Assembly (NCBI GenBank): GCA_028689775.1
Contig: JAQVCM010000001.1
Location: forward strand, 62,001-126,000
DNA from: Crocinitomicaceae bacterium
GTDB lineage: Bacteria > Bacteroidota > Bacteroidia > Flavobacteriales_D > Crocinitomicaceae
DNA: 64,000 bases
Reading direction: 5' to 3'
Both the position numbers and the translations under genes were made by a program. The notes beneath the pieces were generated by a model, which saw only the letters and a program-made list of their open reading frames with translations, did no database searches and was not told the DNA's origin. Below are positions 1-9,540 of this stretch, piece by piece (within the stretch, counting starts at the first letter, position 1; each line of letters begins with the position of its first letter).

Positions 1-353
1 AAATGAAACGGATTTCAATCTGATAGCAATTTACGTCAAAATGTAATATCGCAATATACCGATATGCCGATATACGAATATTCGCTACCAGATTCAAAAA
101 TATAAAATTGAGTTTCAAATTTAAAATAGAGCAGAAATTGAGAAAAATATGGAAATTAAAACGCATTAAAAACGAGTTTTTTCATCAAATAATTTTCGTC
201 TTTTAATTGCGGAATCGTAAGGATTCACGTGAAATTTCATCCCTTGTCAAATTATTGCATTTCATTTGTAAAATTATCCTTAATTTTAAAATAAATTTAC
301 GACTTTGGCGTTTTCATTTTTCGCTTAAAAAAAATTACAATAGATTGAAATAC
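1..353. other. Leader region without a convincing gene
   Basis: AT-rich stretch before the first coding region. An open frame runs from 207 into porW, but its first 49 codons have no signal-peptide logic and lie upstream of the natural lipoprotein start at 354, so I treat them as untranslated. The only structured feature is the short iteron-like repeat at 45-85. I see no RNA gene. Confidence 0.6.
45..85. repeat. Short iteron-like ATATCG/CCGATAT repeat
   Basis: Run of ATATCGCAATATACCGATAT-type motifs repeated with slight changes. It matches the outer part of the repeats at 8071-8466 and 24188-24690 but lacks their GC-rich core. Confidence 0.6.
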
Positions 354-3098
354 ATGAACTTTCGTTTAATAGCTTTCCTTTTTATTAGCTTGTTTTTAAT
401 TGTCACTGCCTGTTCGACAGAGAAAAACTCTTTCATTAACAGAACGTATCACGGAACAACTGCAAAATATAACGGTTTATTTAATGCCAATGAGTTGTTG
501 GACCAATCTTTAAAGTCCTATAGAAATACGGCTAAAGAGGATTATTATTCCGTTTTGCCACTTACACAACTTCCAAATGAAGAGGAAGTTATGGGAATGT
601 ATCCTGCGATAGACACTGCAATTTCAAAATGTACGAAAGTCATTTCAAATCACAGCATGCCAACTGCTGATGAACCATCCAAGAAAAAAGTGGAGTACAA
701 CCATTGGATTGATGAAAACTGGATTGCCATTGGTCGCTCGTTATATTTCCGCAGAGATTATGACGGCGCTATTAGGAACTTTGAATTTGTTCGCAAATTT
801 TTCAAGACAGATCCTTCTAATTACGAGGCAACTTTGTGGATTGCAAAATCTCAATTGGAAATAAAGGAATACGGAAAGGCAAAAATCAATTTGGATTTAC
901 TAGACCTTGCCGTGAAGGAAACGGATGAAATCAATAGTACTAAAAAGAAATTATTTAGTCGCGAAAAGTCCAACGCTGAAACCGGCAAGAAAATGTCGAA
1001 AGCAGCCAAAAAAAGATTAAAGAAAAAGAATAAAAAAGCCAAGAAAAGTGGGAAAGATAAAGAAGATGAAAAAGCTTTATTCCCAAAGGAAATTAGATTA
1101 GAATTAGAAAAAACAAAAGCGCAATTGGCTTTGTTGAGAAAGGAAAATGATCTGGCGATAACCTATTTAGATGAGGCTTTGAAATTTGCTAAAAAGAAAG
1201 AAGACAAAGCCCGTTTACACTTTATTACGGCTCAATTGGCGCAAAAAATGGGCAATACGGAGAAATCTAAATTCCATTACGGTCAAGTTTTAAAAAACAA
1301 TGCACCTTTTGAGATGGATTTCAATGCACGAATAAACCGTGCAATTGCTGGCGGTAGTGGCGATCCGAAAATTAAAAAGCAATTGTTGAAAATGTCTCGC
1401 GAGTCTAAAAATGCTGAGTTCAAAGATCAAATTTATTACGCAATGGCGGAAGTTGCCATTCAGGAAAATAAGAAAGAACAAGGAATTATTTACTTGCATC
1501 GATCTACGTTTTATTCAACTACCAATCCAAGACAAAAAGGACGTTCGTATGAGCGTTTGGCTGATTTGAGTTTTGCGGATAAGAATTACATCAAAGCACA
1601 AAAATATTACGATAGTTGCGCGAAAGTGATGCCAGAGAACTATCCAAATGCAGATGGAATTCGCAACAAAGCAACACGATTAAAAGATTTGGTGATTGCG
1701 GTTGAAGCTGCGAATTACGAAGATAGTATTCAACGAATTGCAAAACTTTCTCCTGAAGAACAAGAAGCATTTGCGACCAACGTCATCAAAAAGATGAAAG
1801 AGGACGATGAAAGACGAAAAGCGTTAGAGGCTGAAAAATTGAAAGAATTGCAAACCGTAGCAGCGTCTGTGGGACAAGAACAATTATCAGGAAATAAAAG
1901 TTATTGGAACAATTCTAAATTAAGATCTTCTGGTTTTGATGATTTTAGAAAGCAGTGGGGACAACGTGAAAACGAAGATAACTGGAGAAGAACGGATAAA
2001 ATAATTGTTGTTCCATCGACAACAGAAACTGCTGAGGACATTGCGGGTAATGAAGATAATAAGGGGAAGGAGCAGTCCAAAGAAAGCGGTCCAACTGTTG
2101 AACAATTGTTGTCGAAAATCCCTGTTGGTGACTCTGCAATTGCTGCTTCCAACGAGCGATTGGTAGCTGCGCTGTACGATGCTGGTATCATCTATAAAGA
2201 TTTACTGAATGAAAATGACATTGCCGCCAAGCAGTTCGAAAACGTATTGACGAGAGAAGTTGAAAGTGATTATAAAGCAATGTCTTCCTTCCAATTGTAT
2301 AAGATATATGAAACATCAGATGTCACTAAAGCAAACATTCAAAAGGAATATCTGTTGACCTATTTTCCAAACTCAGATTATTCAAATTATTTGAGAGATC
2401 CTGATTTCTTTGTAAAAAGAAAGATGATTGAAAAACTGAACGAGGAAGATTATGTGGTGGTTTTAGAGCGCTACAACAGAGGCTTATATTATCCAGTAAT
2501 TTCGAAAGCGGATGATGTGATTGAGAATGAGAAAAAGAATCCTTTTAGAGCAAAGTACATGTTGTTAAAAGCGCTTTCACTCGGTCAGTTGAATGTGGAT
2601 AAAAGTCCAATTGTTCCTGTTTTGACTCAACTAATCGCTGAATATCCAAATACGCAAGAAGAAGCCAGAGGCAAAGAAATGTTGGGAATTATTAAAAACG
2701 GATATTCTGCTAATATTGAATCAGATTTTTCTAAAAAAGAAATATATACGTACGTTGATAAAGCAGAAATGTGGGTGGTTATTTTTCCGTCTGTAGACGA
2801 TCAAAAGAATTTAGGATTAACGCAATCCAATGTTTCAGATTTCAACAAAGAGTATTTCAGCAGAAGTAAATTGTCAACCGACTTGAAAGTTTTAGGTGGT
2901 GATATCAATGTAATTGTGGTGAAGAAAATGACCGAAAAAGAGGCGAAGGTGTATCTTGCTAAATTTAAGAAAACTAAAAAGTATTTAGGGAATCTACAAA
3001 ATGCAAAAACATTCTTCATTTCGAAAGAAAATCTCGTTAAGTTGATTGAAACCAATAAATTAGAAGAATACGATTACTTCTTCTTAGAAAATTACTAA
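354..3098 (+). CDS. porW: Type IX secretion system periplasmic lipoprotein PorW/SprE
   Basis: Predicted 914-residue outer-membrane or periplasmic lipoprotein needed in its family for type IX secretion and gliding. The ATG at 354 gives a short hydrophobic signal ending in a lipobox (VTACS), followed by the family-typical stretch NRTYHGTTAKYNGLFNANE. The middle and C-terminal parts are rich in TPR-like helices with a Lys-rich, low-complexity linker around residues 200-245. The frame stays open upstream to 207, but that start would bury the signal peptide. The stop overlaps the next start by one base (TAATG), so atpZ is translationally coupled. Size and N-terminus fit SprE/PorW of Flavobacteriia. 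I inferred the assignment from these features without alignment. Confidence 0.85.
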   Translation: MNFRLIAFLFISLFLIVTACSTEKNSFINRTYHGTTAKYNGLFNANELLDQSLKSYRNTAKEDYYSVLPLTQLPNEEEVMGMYPAIDTAISKCTKVISNHSMPTADEPSKKKVEYNHWIDENWIAIGRSLYFRRDYDGAIRNFEFVRKFFKTDPSNYEATLWIAKSQLEIKEYGKAKINLDLLDLAVKETDEINSTKKKLFSREKSNAETGKKMSKAAKKRLKKKNKKAKKSGKDKEDEKALFPKEIRLELEKTKAQLALLRKENDLAITYLDEALKFAKKKEDKARLHFITAQLAQKMGNTEKSKFHYGQVLKNNAPFEMDFNARINRAIAGGSGDPKIKKQLLKMSRESKNAEFKDQIYYAMAEVAIQENKKEQGIIYLHRSTFYSTTNPRQKGRSYERLADLSFADKNYIKAQKYYDSCAKVMPENYPNADGIRNKATRLKDLVIAVEAANYEDSIQRIAKLSPEEQEAFATNVIKKMKEDDERRKALEAEKLKELQTVAASVGQEQLSGNKSYWNNSKLRSSGFDDFRKQWGQRENEDNWRRTDKIIVVPSTTETAEDIAGNEDNKGKEQSKESGPTVEQLLSKIPVGDSAIAASNERLVAALYDAGIIYKDLLNENDIAAKQFENVLTREVESDYKAMSSFQLYKIYETSDVTKANIQKEYLLTYFPNSDYSNYLRDPDFFVKRKMIEKLNEEDYVVVLERYNRGLYYPVISKADDVIENEKKNPFRAKYMLLKALSLGQLNVDKSPIVPVLTQLIAEYPNTQEEARGKEMLGIIKNGYSANIESDFSKKEIYTYVDKAEMWVVIFPSVDDQKNLGLTQSNVSDFNKEYFSRSKLSTDLKVLGGDINVIVVKKMTEKEAKVYLAKFKKTKKYLGNLQNAKTFFISKENLVKLIETNKLEEYDYFFLENY

Positions 3099-3337
3099 TG
3101 TCAGAAAAAATGGAAGAAAAACCGAAAAATGAAAAAAAAGGAAGTGCGTATGTCCGCTTCTCATCCATGGGAATCCAAATGGGTGTTATCATTGGTTTTT
3201 TCACATGGCTAGGAACGTATCTCGATAAAAAACAACTCAACGATACGCCAGTTTGGACAATCGTTTTATCCCTGGTTGGTGTGTCAGGTGCTTTATATTT
3301 GATCATCAAAGAAGTCACTAAAATGAATAAAGATTAA
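3098..3337 (+). CDS. atpZ: AtpZ/AtpI-family small membrane protein
   Basis: 79 residues with a charged N-terminus and two transmembrane helices (about 25-42 and 53-70), with the family pattern GVIIGFFTWLGTYLDKK between them. Proteins of this family are normally encoded at the head of F-type ATP synthase operons and are linked to assembly or cation handling of the F0 sector. Here it follows porW with a one-base overlap and is followed within 2 bp by another membrane gene, but atpB and the other ATP synthase genes are not present downstream. Confidence 0.75.
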   Translation: MSEKMEEKPKNEKKGSAYVRFSSMGIQMGVIIGFFTWLGTYLDKKQLNDTPVWTIVLSLVGVSGALYLIIKEVTKMNKD

Positions 3338-3338
3338 C

Positions 3339-3716
3339 ATGAAAACTACTTTTTTTAAACAATTTGCAAGTTCGGTGGTGTTTGTAATCGTTTTGCATTT
3401 ATTGCTGGTTGCGACACACGTTTTACACGGTAATTTAGCACAAGCATTGCTCGTTGATGGAGTTCTATTCGTGTTGTTTGGACTTGGAACACTCATTGTT
3501 GTCCCAGGGCTTAAACCAGGTTCTGATACCTTTGCTTTGCGTTTTTTAGGTTTAACAACGATGCAAATTCTGGTGATGATGTTCCTTTTAGTTGGAATTA
3601 TTTTCGGTAAAATAGAAGACACACGCTATTGGGCTTTTTCAACCTTGATCATCTTCGGAATCTTGTTGGCAATTCAGTCTATTTTATTTGTAAAACAAGT
3701 GAACAAAAAGCAGTAA
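3339..3716 (+). CDS. Small four-helix membrane protein, AtpI-like position
   Basis: 125 residues, almost entirely hydrophobic, with about four predicted transmembrane helices (near 8-28, 34-54, 68-88 and 95-117). No catalytic motif is visible. It starts two bases after the AtpZ-like stop, so the two are co-translated. Its position matches the small hydrophobic protein that sits between atpZ and atpB in many Bacteroidota ATP synthase operons. A role linked to the F0 sector is inferred only from this. Transcription then meets a convergent gene at 3755. Confidence 0.6.
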   Translation: MKTTFFKQFASSVVFVIVLHLLLVATHVLHGNLAQALLVDGVLFVLFGLGTLIVVPGLKPGSDTFALRFLGLTTMQILVMMFLLVGIIFGKIEDTRYWAFSTLIIFGILLAIQSILFVKQVNKKQ

Positions 3717-3754
3717 GCTTTCGTTTTTAAATATACTTATTTTACGGAATAAAG

Positions 3755-5305
3755 TTATTCTTCTGCTTTCTTTTCACTGATAAAATAACCAAAGAAGAAT
3801 GCAAAGAAAGTGACTCCCATTTGAGTTTCCAAGGTGTCTTCCACCAAAAATGAAAGAATACTGATGATTAAGAAGAGCATTCCCAAGAGCTTATGGTGCG
3901 CTCTAAAGTAGCTCCAAGCTTTGATTAAAATCCAAGAAAAAAGCAGAAAACCAAATACTCCAAAGGTGATGAAATAAGTCAGGAATTGATTGTGACTTCT
4001 ATTTCGGTTAGTCATTTCCAACGGCGAATGGTCCAATTCATATTGTTTCTGAAACGCTTGCTGAATGTCTCCCGAACCAATGCCGAAAAGCCAGTTTTGC
4101 TTGGCAATTTTAAACCCTGTTTTCCAGTAAATCATGCGCTGTGAAATGCTTTGTCCGTTCGGGTTATCATTGTTTAATAATTCATATCTCAAGCTGTATA
4201 AACGACCAATAATTCCTCCTTTCAAAGCCAAGATGGTCGGAATTCCATTTTCAATGTTTTTGATGTCTTGATCCGACAAAGCCAAAATTCCTACTGCATC
4301 TTTGCGAAATCCTTTTGAAGTTACATAGCGCTTGATGGTTTCCCGCAATTCTTGCCCTTTTTTATCGCTAGAATCAAAAGGAATTGAAGAACGTTTATTC
4401 CATTCTCTCCTAAGTTCTTGCTCATTGATGAAACAATTTAATGGATATCCATTTTCCAAGATTAATGGGTTGGTTTGATGATAGTAGAAATTCCCTTCTT
4501 TGGTCTGGATGGGTAAATCAGTCAGTGAGATTTTAAGTTCTTGTTTCTGAAAAATAAACCAAATTCCGTAGGTGAAAAAAATACTTGCACCTAGTAAAAA
4601 AAGTAAAATTAAACTGGATACAATTTTATTTTCACCTCGCAACATTTGTCGAACCAAAACAAAAATAAATACGCCAATCAATACCAAAGCACCGCTAAGT
4701 ACTTGCGAATAATAGGTGTAAAAAATCAACCACGTAATTAATAGGTATAAAAGATATTTGAAACTCGACGTAGTATTTCGGGCATAATACCAAGCGATTG
4801 CAGCTGCAAATGCAACCATTAAAGCAAAGCGAATGTGGGAAATGAATAAAGATAAACTTCGAATGTCAACGTATGTTTTGTTCAACCAGCCAAATTCATA
4901 GCTCACAAAATTAACGAGGGAAGTGATGGTGACTGAGAGAACAAATAATCCCAAGATGATTTTGGATTCTTTTGTGGTTTTAAGTGGATGAATTACCCAA
5001 AGTAAAGGAAGAACATAGAGCGGAATTTTGTTTTTTAAATCTTTCAGGGCAAACACCAAATCTTCAGACCAAATAAAACTCAAAAGATGAATTCCTAAAA
5101 AAACAAACAACCACATCAAAATCGGTTGTTCTTTCAATTTCTGAAGAACTGTTTTGATTTCTCCGCCAAGTAAAAAAAGAAGGATTAAGAAAACCAGAGA
5201 AATGGATAAAATCGCTTTGGATAACGGGAGTCCAATAGCAATACCAGCGTATCCAAGGGAAACGAGATAATGGAATTTAGTATCACCCAAGCGATTTTTC
5301 AACAT
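3755..5305 (-). CDS. O-antigen ligase / Wzy_C-family membrane protein
   Basis: 516 residues, multi-spanning inner-membrane protein with about ten or more helices and one large periplasmic loop (roughly residues 255-420). The loop holds the Wzy_C signature: an Arg/Trp patch (RMIYWKTGFKIAKQNWLFGIG) and further on NRSHNQFLTYFITFGVFG. Family members join or polymerise lipid-linked polysaccharide (O-antigen ligases, Wzy polymerases, PglL-type O-oligosaccharyltransferases), and the sequence does not tell which acceptor is used. The start at 5305 lies 26 bp downstream of the protease gene, so the two may be co-transcribed. It is convergent with the atpZ pair. Confidence 0.75.
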   Translation of the reverse strand: MLKNRLGDTKFHYLVSLGYAGIAIGLPLSKAILSISLVFLILLFLLGGEIKTVLQKLKEQPILMWLFVFLGIHLLSFIWSEDLVFALKDLKNKIPLYVLPLLWVIHPLKTTKESKIILGLFVLSVTITSLVNFVSYEFGWLNKTYVDIRSLSLFISHIRFALMVAFAAAIAWYYARNTTSSFKYLLYLLITWLIFYTYYSQVLSGALVLIGVFIFVLVRQMLRGENKIVSSLILLFLLGASIFFTYGIWFIFQKQELKISLTDLPIQTKEGNFYYHQTNPLILENGYPLNCFINEQELRREWNKRSSIPFDSSDKKGQELRETIKRYVTSKGFRKDAVGILALSDQDIKNIENGIPTILALKGGIIGRLYSLRYELLNNDNPNGQSISQRMIYWKTGFKIAKQNWLFGIGSGDIQQAFQKQYELDHSPLEMTNRNRSHNQFLTYFITFGVFGFLLFSWILIKAWSYFRAHHKLLGMLFLIISILSFLVEDTLETQMGVTFFAFFFGYFISEKKAEE

Positions 5306-5331
5306 GCGAATGTGGTATGAACAGATGGAAA

Positions 5332-6975
5332 CTAATTCTTTAAAATAGCATTGTATGTTTTGGTATCTTTCAAAGTTTCAATTGCTTTTTTCAAATAATC
5401 GTCATTTTGAAAGGAATGTAGTATTCTACCTTTTTGATAATAGTAGCGAGAAACAATTTCATTTTCTAAAATCGGTTTAATCTCGTCTTTAAATTTCTCT
5501 AAATCGCGTTCTTTCGAAGGCGTTACTTTTTGCATCAATTCTTCGTACTGTACTTTTGCATCGTCGAAATACCCTTCTTCTTCAGCCGTTTTACGCATTC
5601 TTTTCAACATTTCTTCCGAAGCAGTAGAATAATCAAAAGTATCTTTGATGGCCATTTCTTTAAACTTCGCATATTCAACATCGGATAGCGTGAACGATTC
5701 TGGATTAGCAATGGTTTGATTTCTAAAATAATAATCACTTGCAAAATCAAAAATCACGTTGTTGAATGAAAGCATCGCCGTTAAACGACTGTATTCTTTT
5801 TCTTTTATTTCAAGATCTGGTAAAATTCCTCTCCCATCAATAACGTCTCGTCCACGTGAAGTTTTGAAGATCTTCACTAAGGTATCGTTAATTTCAGATG
5901 GACGTTGACCTTCTGCTTTGTCATAATATTCCAATCGTTGAACACATCTTCCAGAAGGTGTATAATATTTAGCGATGGTTAATTTCATTTTCGAACCGTA
6001 TTTTAAATCATACGTTCTTTGTACCAAACCTTTTCCAAATGATTGGTTCCCGATAATCACGGCACGATCTAAATCTTGTAAACTTCCTGCAACAATTTCA
6101 CTTGCTGAAGCTGAACTTTCATCAATTAAAACAACCAAAGGAATGTTTAAATCCAAAGGTTCTTCCATGGTTTTATAAACCCGATTTTCTTCTTCTACTC
6201 GACCTTTTGTATTGACTACCAAAGTTCCTTTTTTGACAAAGAAATTCACAATTTTCACTGCTTCAATTAATAAACCTCCACCGTTTCCGCGTAAATCCAG
6301 GACCAATTCTTTCATTCCTTTTGATTTCAGATCCAGAATTGCAGCTTTCACATCTGCAGCAGTAGTTTGTTGCATAAACGTGTTCAAACTGATATAACCG
6401 ACCGTTTCATTCTTCATTCCATAATACGGAATGTGCGGAATTTGAATTTCGTCTCGGGTAATTGGAATAGTGATTTCTTCTTTGTTATTTCGAAGAACTT
6501 TCACTTGAATGGTTGAACCTTTTGGACCTTTCAAGGAAGAAGAAACTTCATCGTTGTTCTTACCTTTCATTGTTCTGCCATCGATAGAAATAATCTGATC
6601 TCCAGCTTTGATCCCCGCTTTTTGCGAAGGACTTCCTTCATACGGCTCAGCAATAACTATGTAATCATCAATTTTTCGAATGATCGACCCAATTCCTCCA
6701 TAATGTCCGGTTGTCATCAGTAAATAATCCTCCATGTTGGACTCGTGATAATATACCGTGTACGGATCCAACTCTTTCAACATCGCGTCGATTGCTACTT
6801 TAGAAAGTGAACCTGCTTTTGGTTCATCCACGTAGTACATGTCCAAATGCTGGTAAATCATATCCATCAATTCTAGTCCTTTAATGACTTCAAATCCATT
6901 GGATTGAGCTTTTACTTGAAAAGAGAAAGTTGAAATAACGGCAACAAGAAGGAGTTTGGTTAATTTAGTCAACAT
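5332..6975 (-). CDS. ctp: S41-family carboxy-terminal processing protease
   Basis: 547-residue exported serine protease. The signal peptide covers residues 1-23 (cleavage near VKAQS). Then come an N-terminal helical part, a PDZ domain (about 90-175, with HYGGIGSIIRK and the AGIKAGDQIISIDG core) and the S41 catalytic domain. The nucleophile lies in DESSASASE (about residues 285-293) and the general-base Lys in NQSFGKGLVQ. The C-terminal 180 residues are helical, as in Bacteroidota CtpA-like proteins. Such enzymes trim or degrade periplasmic proteins. Its first codons overlap the end of rnpA by 11 bp, indicating an operon. Confidence 0.88.
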   Translation of the reverse strand: MLTKLTKLLLVAVISTFSFQVKAQSNGFEVIKGLELMDMIYQHLDMYYVDEPKAGSLSKVAIDAMLKELDPYTVYYHESNMEDYLLMTTGHYGGIGSIIRKIDDYIVIAEPYEGSPSQKAGIKAGDQIISIDGRTMKGKNNDEVSSSLKGPKGSTIQVKVLRNNKEEITIPITRDEIQIPHIPYYGMKNETVGYISLNTFMQQTTAADVKAAILDLKSKGMKELVLDLRGNGGGLLIEAVKIVNFFVKKGTLVVNTKGRVEEENRVYKTMEEPLDLNIPLVVLIDESSASASEIVAGSLQDLDRAVIIGNQSFGKGLVQRTYDLKYGSKMKLTIAKYYTPSGRCVQRLEYYDKAEGQRPSEINDTLVKIFKTSRGRDVIDGRGILPDLEIKEKEYSRLTAMLSFNNVIFDFASDYYFRNQTIANPESFTLSDVEYAKFKEMAIKDTFDYSTASEEMLKRMRKTAEEEGYFDDAKVQYEELMQKVTPSKERDLEKFKDEIKPILENEIVSRYYYQKGRILHSFQNDDYLKKAIETLKDTKTYNAILKN

Positions 6976-7363
6976 GTTGTTTATTTTTTAATTCATCGGT
7001 TAATTTTGAAAGCAAACGCTCCATTTTCCCCATCAAAAGCGAATACGAAAGTTCGTCTTTGGATGTGTACACCAAGAACAACGCAAGTTGTAGGTTATTT
7101 GTTGTTAGGTAATCCTCTAAAATGATTTTATTTTTCCGAAAAGCCTCGCGCATCAATCTTTTGATCCTGTTTCTATCGTGCGCCTTGCGAAAAATTCGCT
7201 TAGGCGCCGATATAACAACTTGAAAAGATTTTTCTGTTGGGAGTTCCATCAAATGATAATGCATCACAAATGGAAATTGTCGAATGCTTTTTTTATCTTC
7301 AAAAATGACATCAATTGCCTTTTGACTGCAAAGTTTATATGCTTTTCCAAAAGTTTGATCCAT
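6965..7363 (-). CDS. rnpA: Ribonuclease P protein component
   Basis: 132-residue basic protein that assists the RNase P RNA in maturing tRNA 5' ends. The family signature RNRIKRLMREAFR is present around residues 61-73, preceded by the conserved SAPKRIFRKAHD. The length is normal. The usual neighbour rpmH (ribosomal protein L34) is not upstream; a J-domain/KTSC gene lies there instead, and the 3' end overlaps the S41 protease gene. Confidence 0.93.
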   Translation of the reverse strand: MDQTFGKAYKLCSQKAIDVIFEDKKSIRQFPFVMHYHLMELPTEKSFQVVISAPKRIFRKAHDRNRIKRLMREAFRKNKIILEDYLTTNNLQLALFLVYTSKDELSYSLLMGKMERLLSKLTDELKNKQHVD

Positions 7364-7408
7364 GTTTAAAATATGGTTTGAATTTAAAGAAGAAAAAAGA
7401 TGAAAAGC

Positions 7409-7858
7409 TTATGCAGGAACTAAGTTCGAAGTCACTTTTCTATAGACATAAGAGTTGCAAATTGTTCTTCTCGCATAGCGATTTTGAGAATCTGCATTGA
7501 TGAATTTGATGTAAATACTTTTTGGAACATCAAAATATTCATAGCTATTTCCGTCTGCATAATCAATTCGCAAAGTTTGACCTTTGTATTCGATATCAGC
7601 AATTAATACGCTTGAAATGGTAGTGGTGTATTCTTCTTTGTAGCTCATCCAAGTTTCTGGCGAGATACTCACGATGAAGTGATATGCTTCAATGATTTCT
7701 TTACTTTTATGTTCAGCTTCTTCTTGTCCCTGATCATCATTTTGAAATTTGTCCGGGTGACAATCTTTCATTAAATTACGGTAAATGGTTTTCAATTCTT
7801 TTAGGCTTGAACTTTTATTAGCACCTAAAAGTTTACGATAATCGTCAATTTTTTTCAT
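7409..7858 (-). CDS. J-domain plus KTSC-domain protein
   Basis: 149 residues. Residues about 3-55 form a DnaJ-like domain with a clear HPD tripeptide (KDCHPDKF). The C-terminal half (about 85-145) matches the KTSC domain, a small module related to the C-terminus of lysyl-tRNA synthetases (IADIEYKGQTLRIDYADG, YEYFDVPKSIY). A GTG three codons upstream (7867) is possible, but the ATG at 7858 is preferred. The J-domain implies interaction with an Hsp70; the role of KTSC is not known to me. It lies 45 bp upstream of rnpA on the same strand. Confidence 0.7.
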   Translation of the reverse strand: MKKIDDYRKLLGANKSSSLKELKTIYRNLMKDCHPDKFQNDDQGQEEAEHKSKEIIEAYHFIVSISPETWMSYKEEYTTTISSVLIADIEYKGQTLRIDYADGNSYEYFDVPKSIYIKFINADSQNRYARRTICNSYVYRKVTSNLVPA

Positions 7859-8070
7859 AAAATACACTGGTAATTTTAGTAAATGAGTTGATATACAATT
7901 AGAAACTCACTTCTACTAGACATTAATTTTTTGCAAAGTTACACAAAAGAAATGTAGAATTCAGCTTTTTTTTAGCTTTCAAATGTTAAGGAATCATTAC
8001 AAAATGGAGTTTCATTCAAGCAATTGACCTCGTTTGCTAATTGAATTTTCAAAAAGCCGATTTGAGGCTA

Positions 8071-8100
8071 AATTGCAATATGCCGATTTGCCGATTTCTT
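8071..8100. repeat. Short CCGATTT/CCGATAT iteron copy
   Basis: Contains AATTGCAATATGCCGATTTG followed by another CCGATTT unit. This is the coreless form of the family. Confidence 0.55.
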
Positions 8101-8221
8101 ACTTTTAAACGGTATGGCTTATTTGAAATTTTGTCCTGCAAATTTTGTCGTGTAAAATTGATTTGAAACTTATTTCCTAATTTTCTTCCTGAAAATTAAT
8201 TTTTCAGGATTCACTGTTAGG

Positions 8222-8279
8222 TTGCAATATCGCACCGCCTATGGCAGCACCGAAGGTAATATACCGATTTGCCGATATG
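8222..8279 (+). repeat. Full-length interspersed repeat with GC-rich core
   Basis: Core CGCACCGCCTATGGCAGC ACCGAAGG, flanked by ATAT-rich CCGATTTGCCGATAT iterons. Identical in the core to the copies at 8401-8466 and, inverted, at 24188-24270 and 24470-24545. Confidence 0.75.
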
Positions 8280-8400
8280 TTGTGCTTTTGGTTGAAATTG
8301 ATACAAGTATTTGAGCTTTTTCGGAGCTGTTTTGAAGGAAAGGGTTCTTGTCGTTTTTTAATGGAAATATCGCTTTTTTTTGGATTTTCAAGAATTGGAT

Positions 8401-8466
8401 GGTATATCGCTATATCGCACCGCCTATGGCAGCACCGAAGGTAATATGCCGATATTGCGATATAGT
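8401..8466 (+). repeat. Full-length interspersed repeat with inverted ends
   Basis: Same core as the copy at 8222. Here the whole unit is bounded by a 9 bp inverted repeat: CTATATCGC at 8410-8418 and GCGATATAG at 8457-8465. Confidence 0.75.
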
Positions 8467-8547
8467 CCAAGTCTTTAGATAATACGCCTTACGTTCAAAT
8501 GATTAACAAGTGTTTTAAAAACGAATAAACAGTTGCATCACAAAATA

Positions 8548-9414
8548 TCAGTGTGTCTTCGTCATCGTTTCGGGTGTACAAATGATGAAGTCAGCTTTGC
8601 CTCGATACGCTTTGTCTAGTTTTTTTAGACTATTCTGATTCACGGTTGAAATGGAAATCATTTCATCGTATTCGAATTTGCCATAATAATTGACATACCA
8701 CATAATTCCTTGTTTAAAATCGGAGTGATAAGAACCGTTGATATGATAGAAAACCGAATTTTCGTTCAGCGATTTTACAATGCTTTCTCCCATCGTTGCG
8801 TCTTTGATCGCTTGAGCGTAAACAAAATTTTCCCCAGCGTGAGCAAATTCTTTCAGCAGGTTGTCATATTGCGATAAGGTAAGGTCAACGGGAAAATCAG
8901 CAGGTGCAAAAAGTCTTTTCTCCTCGTCAGACAAAGAGTCTAATGCAAGTCTACCTTTTTTGTAAACCAAGGAAGCATATTTCCGAACGGTGTTGGTCGC
9001 AATCCACGGAATGGAATTTTCTTTCGCATAATCCAACATCGGCAAATAATCTGTTTCAAAATTTGACCAAAGTTTGGTGGTGTCCATCAATTGTTTTTGG
9101 TTGATTTCTCCTTTTAAATATTGATTGATGAAAAATTGTTGGTTACGCTCATACATTTCAGAACCAGCGATTAGATTTTTTTGATGCTTCTTGTAGAGCG
9201 ATGTCAAAAGCTCGTATTGCAGCCAATGCGCAATCGCGTCGTTGTGTAGTTCTCCGAAAAAGACAAATTTCTTTTGGAGAATCGCTTTCTCCATTTGTTT
9301 ATAACTAACCTTTTTTCCTTTCGAATTGAAGATCACATACGCTTCTTTTTGCTGAGAAAATGAATTGAAAGATAAATTGAAGAGAAACAGAATGAATATT
9401 GCGGATCGAATCAT
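8548..9414 (-). CDS. ChaN/Tiki-superfamily haem-binding-like protein
   Basis: 288-residue secreted protein with a signal peptide at residues 1-20 (SFNSFSQQ). It has the ChaN/Tiki fold signature: FVFFGELHND near residue 51, MYERNQQFF near 105, TNTVRKYA, and the C-terminal HINGSYHSDFKQGI. ChaN family members bind haem and are tied to iron uptake; related Tiki/TraB proteins are metalloproteases. The E-x-H of GELHND is the conserved metal or haem region. A stand-alone gene here: no TonB receptor or haem transport gene is adjacent. The ATG at 9414 is the only start that retains the signal peptide. Confidence 0.75.
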   Translation of the reverse strand: MIRSAIFILFLFNLSFNSFSQQKEAYVIFNSKGKKVSYKQMEKAILQKKFVFFGELHNDAIAHWLQYELLTSLYKKHQKNLIAGSEMYERNQQFFINQYLKGEINQKQLMDTTKLWSNFETDYLPMLDYAKENSIPWIATNTVRKYASLVYKKGRLALDSLSDEEKRLFAPADFPVDLTLSQYDNLLKEFAHAGENFVYAQAIKDATMGESIVKSLNENSVFYHINGSYHSDFKQGIMWYVNYYGKFEYDEMISISTVNQNSLKKLDKAYRGKADFIICTPETMTKTH

Positions 9415-9540
9415 ACTTTAAGAGGATTAATTAAGAATACAAAAGTATCAATTTAAACCTGGAATATATTCACCTAATGAGGTGGTTTTTTAAGGCTTAA
9501 TTAATGGAAAATGCGACGCTTTTGTTTTGATTTTTTTGAC

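Larger units (their letters stand above)
7859..8547. other. Gene-free repeat-bearing interval
   Basis: About 690 bp without a credible gene. It contains one short and two full copies of the interspersed CCGATAT repeat, listed separately. Small open frames here coincide with the repeats and carry no protein signal. Confidence 0.65.

Noticed and set aside
207-353. Upstream extension of the porW frame
   Set aside because: The lipoprotein signal starts at 354; the extension has no conservation logic.
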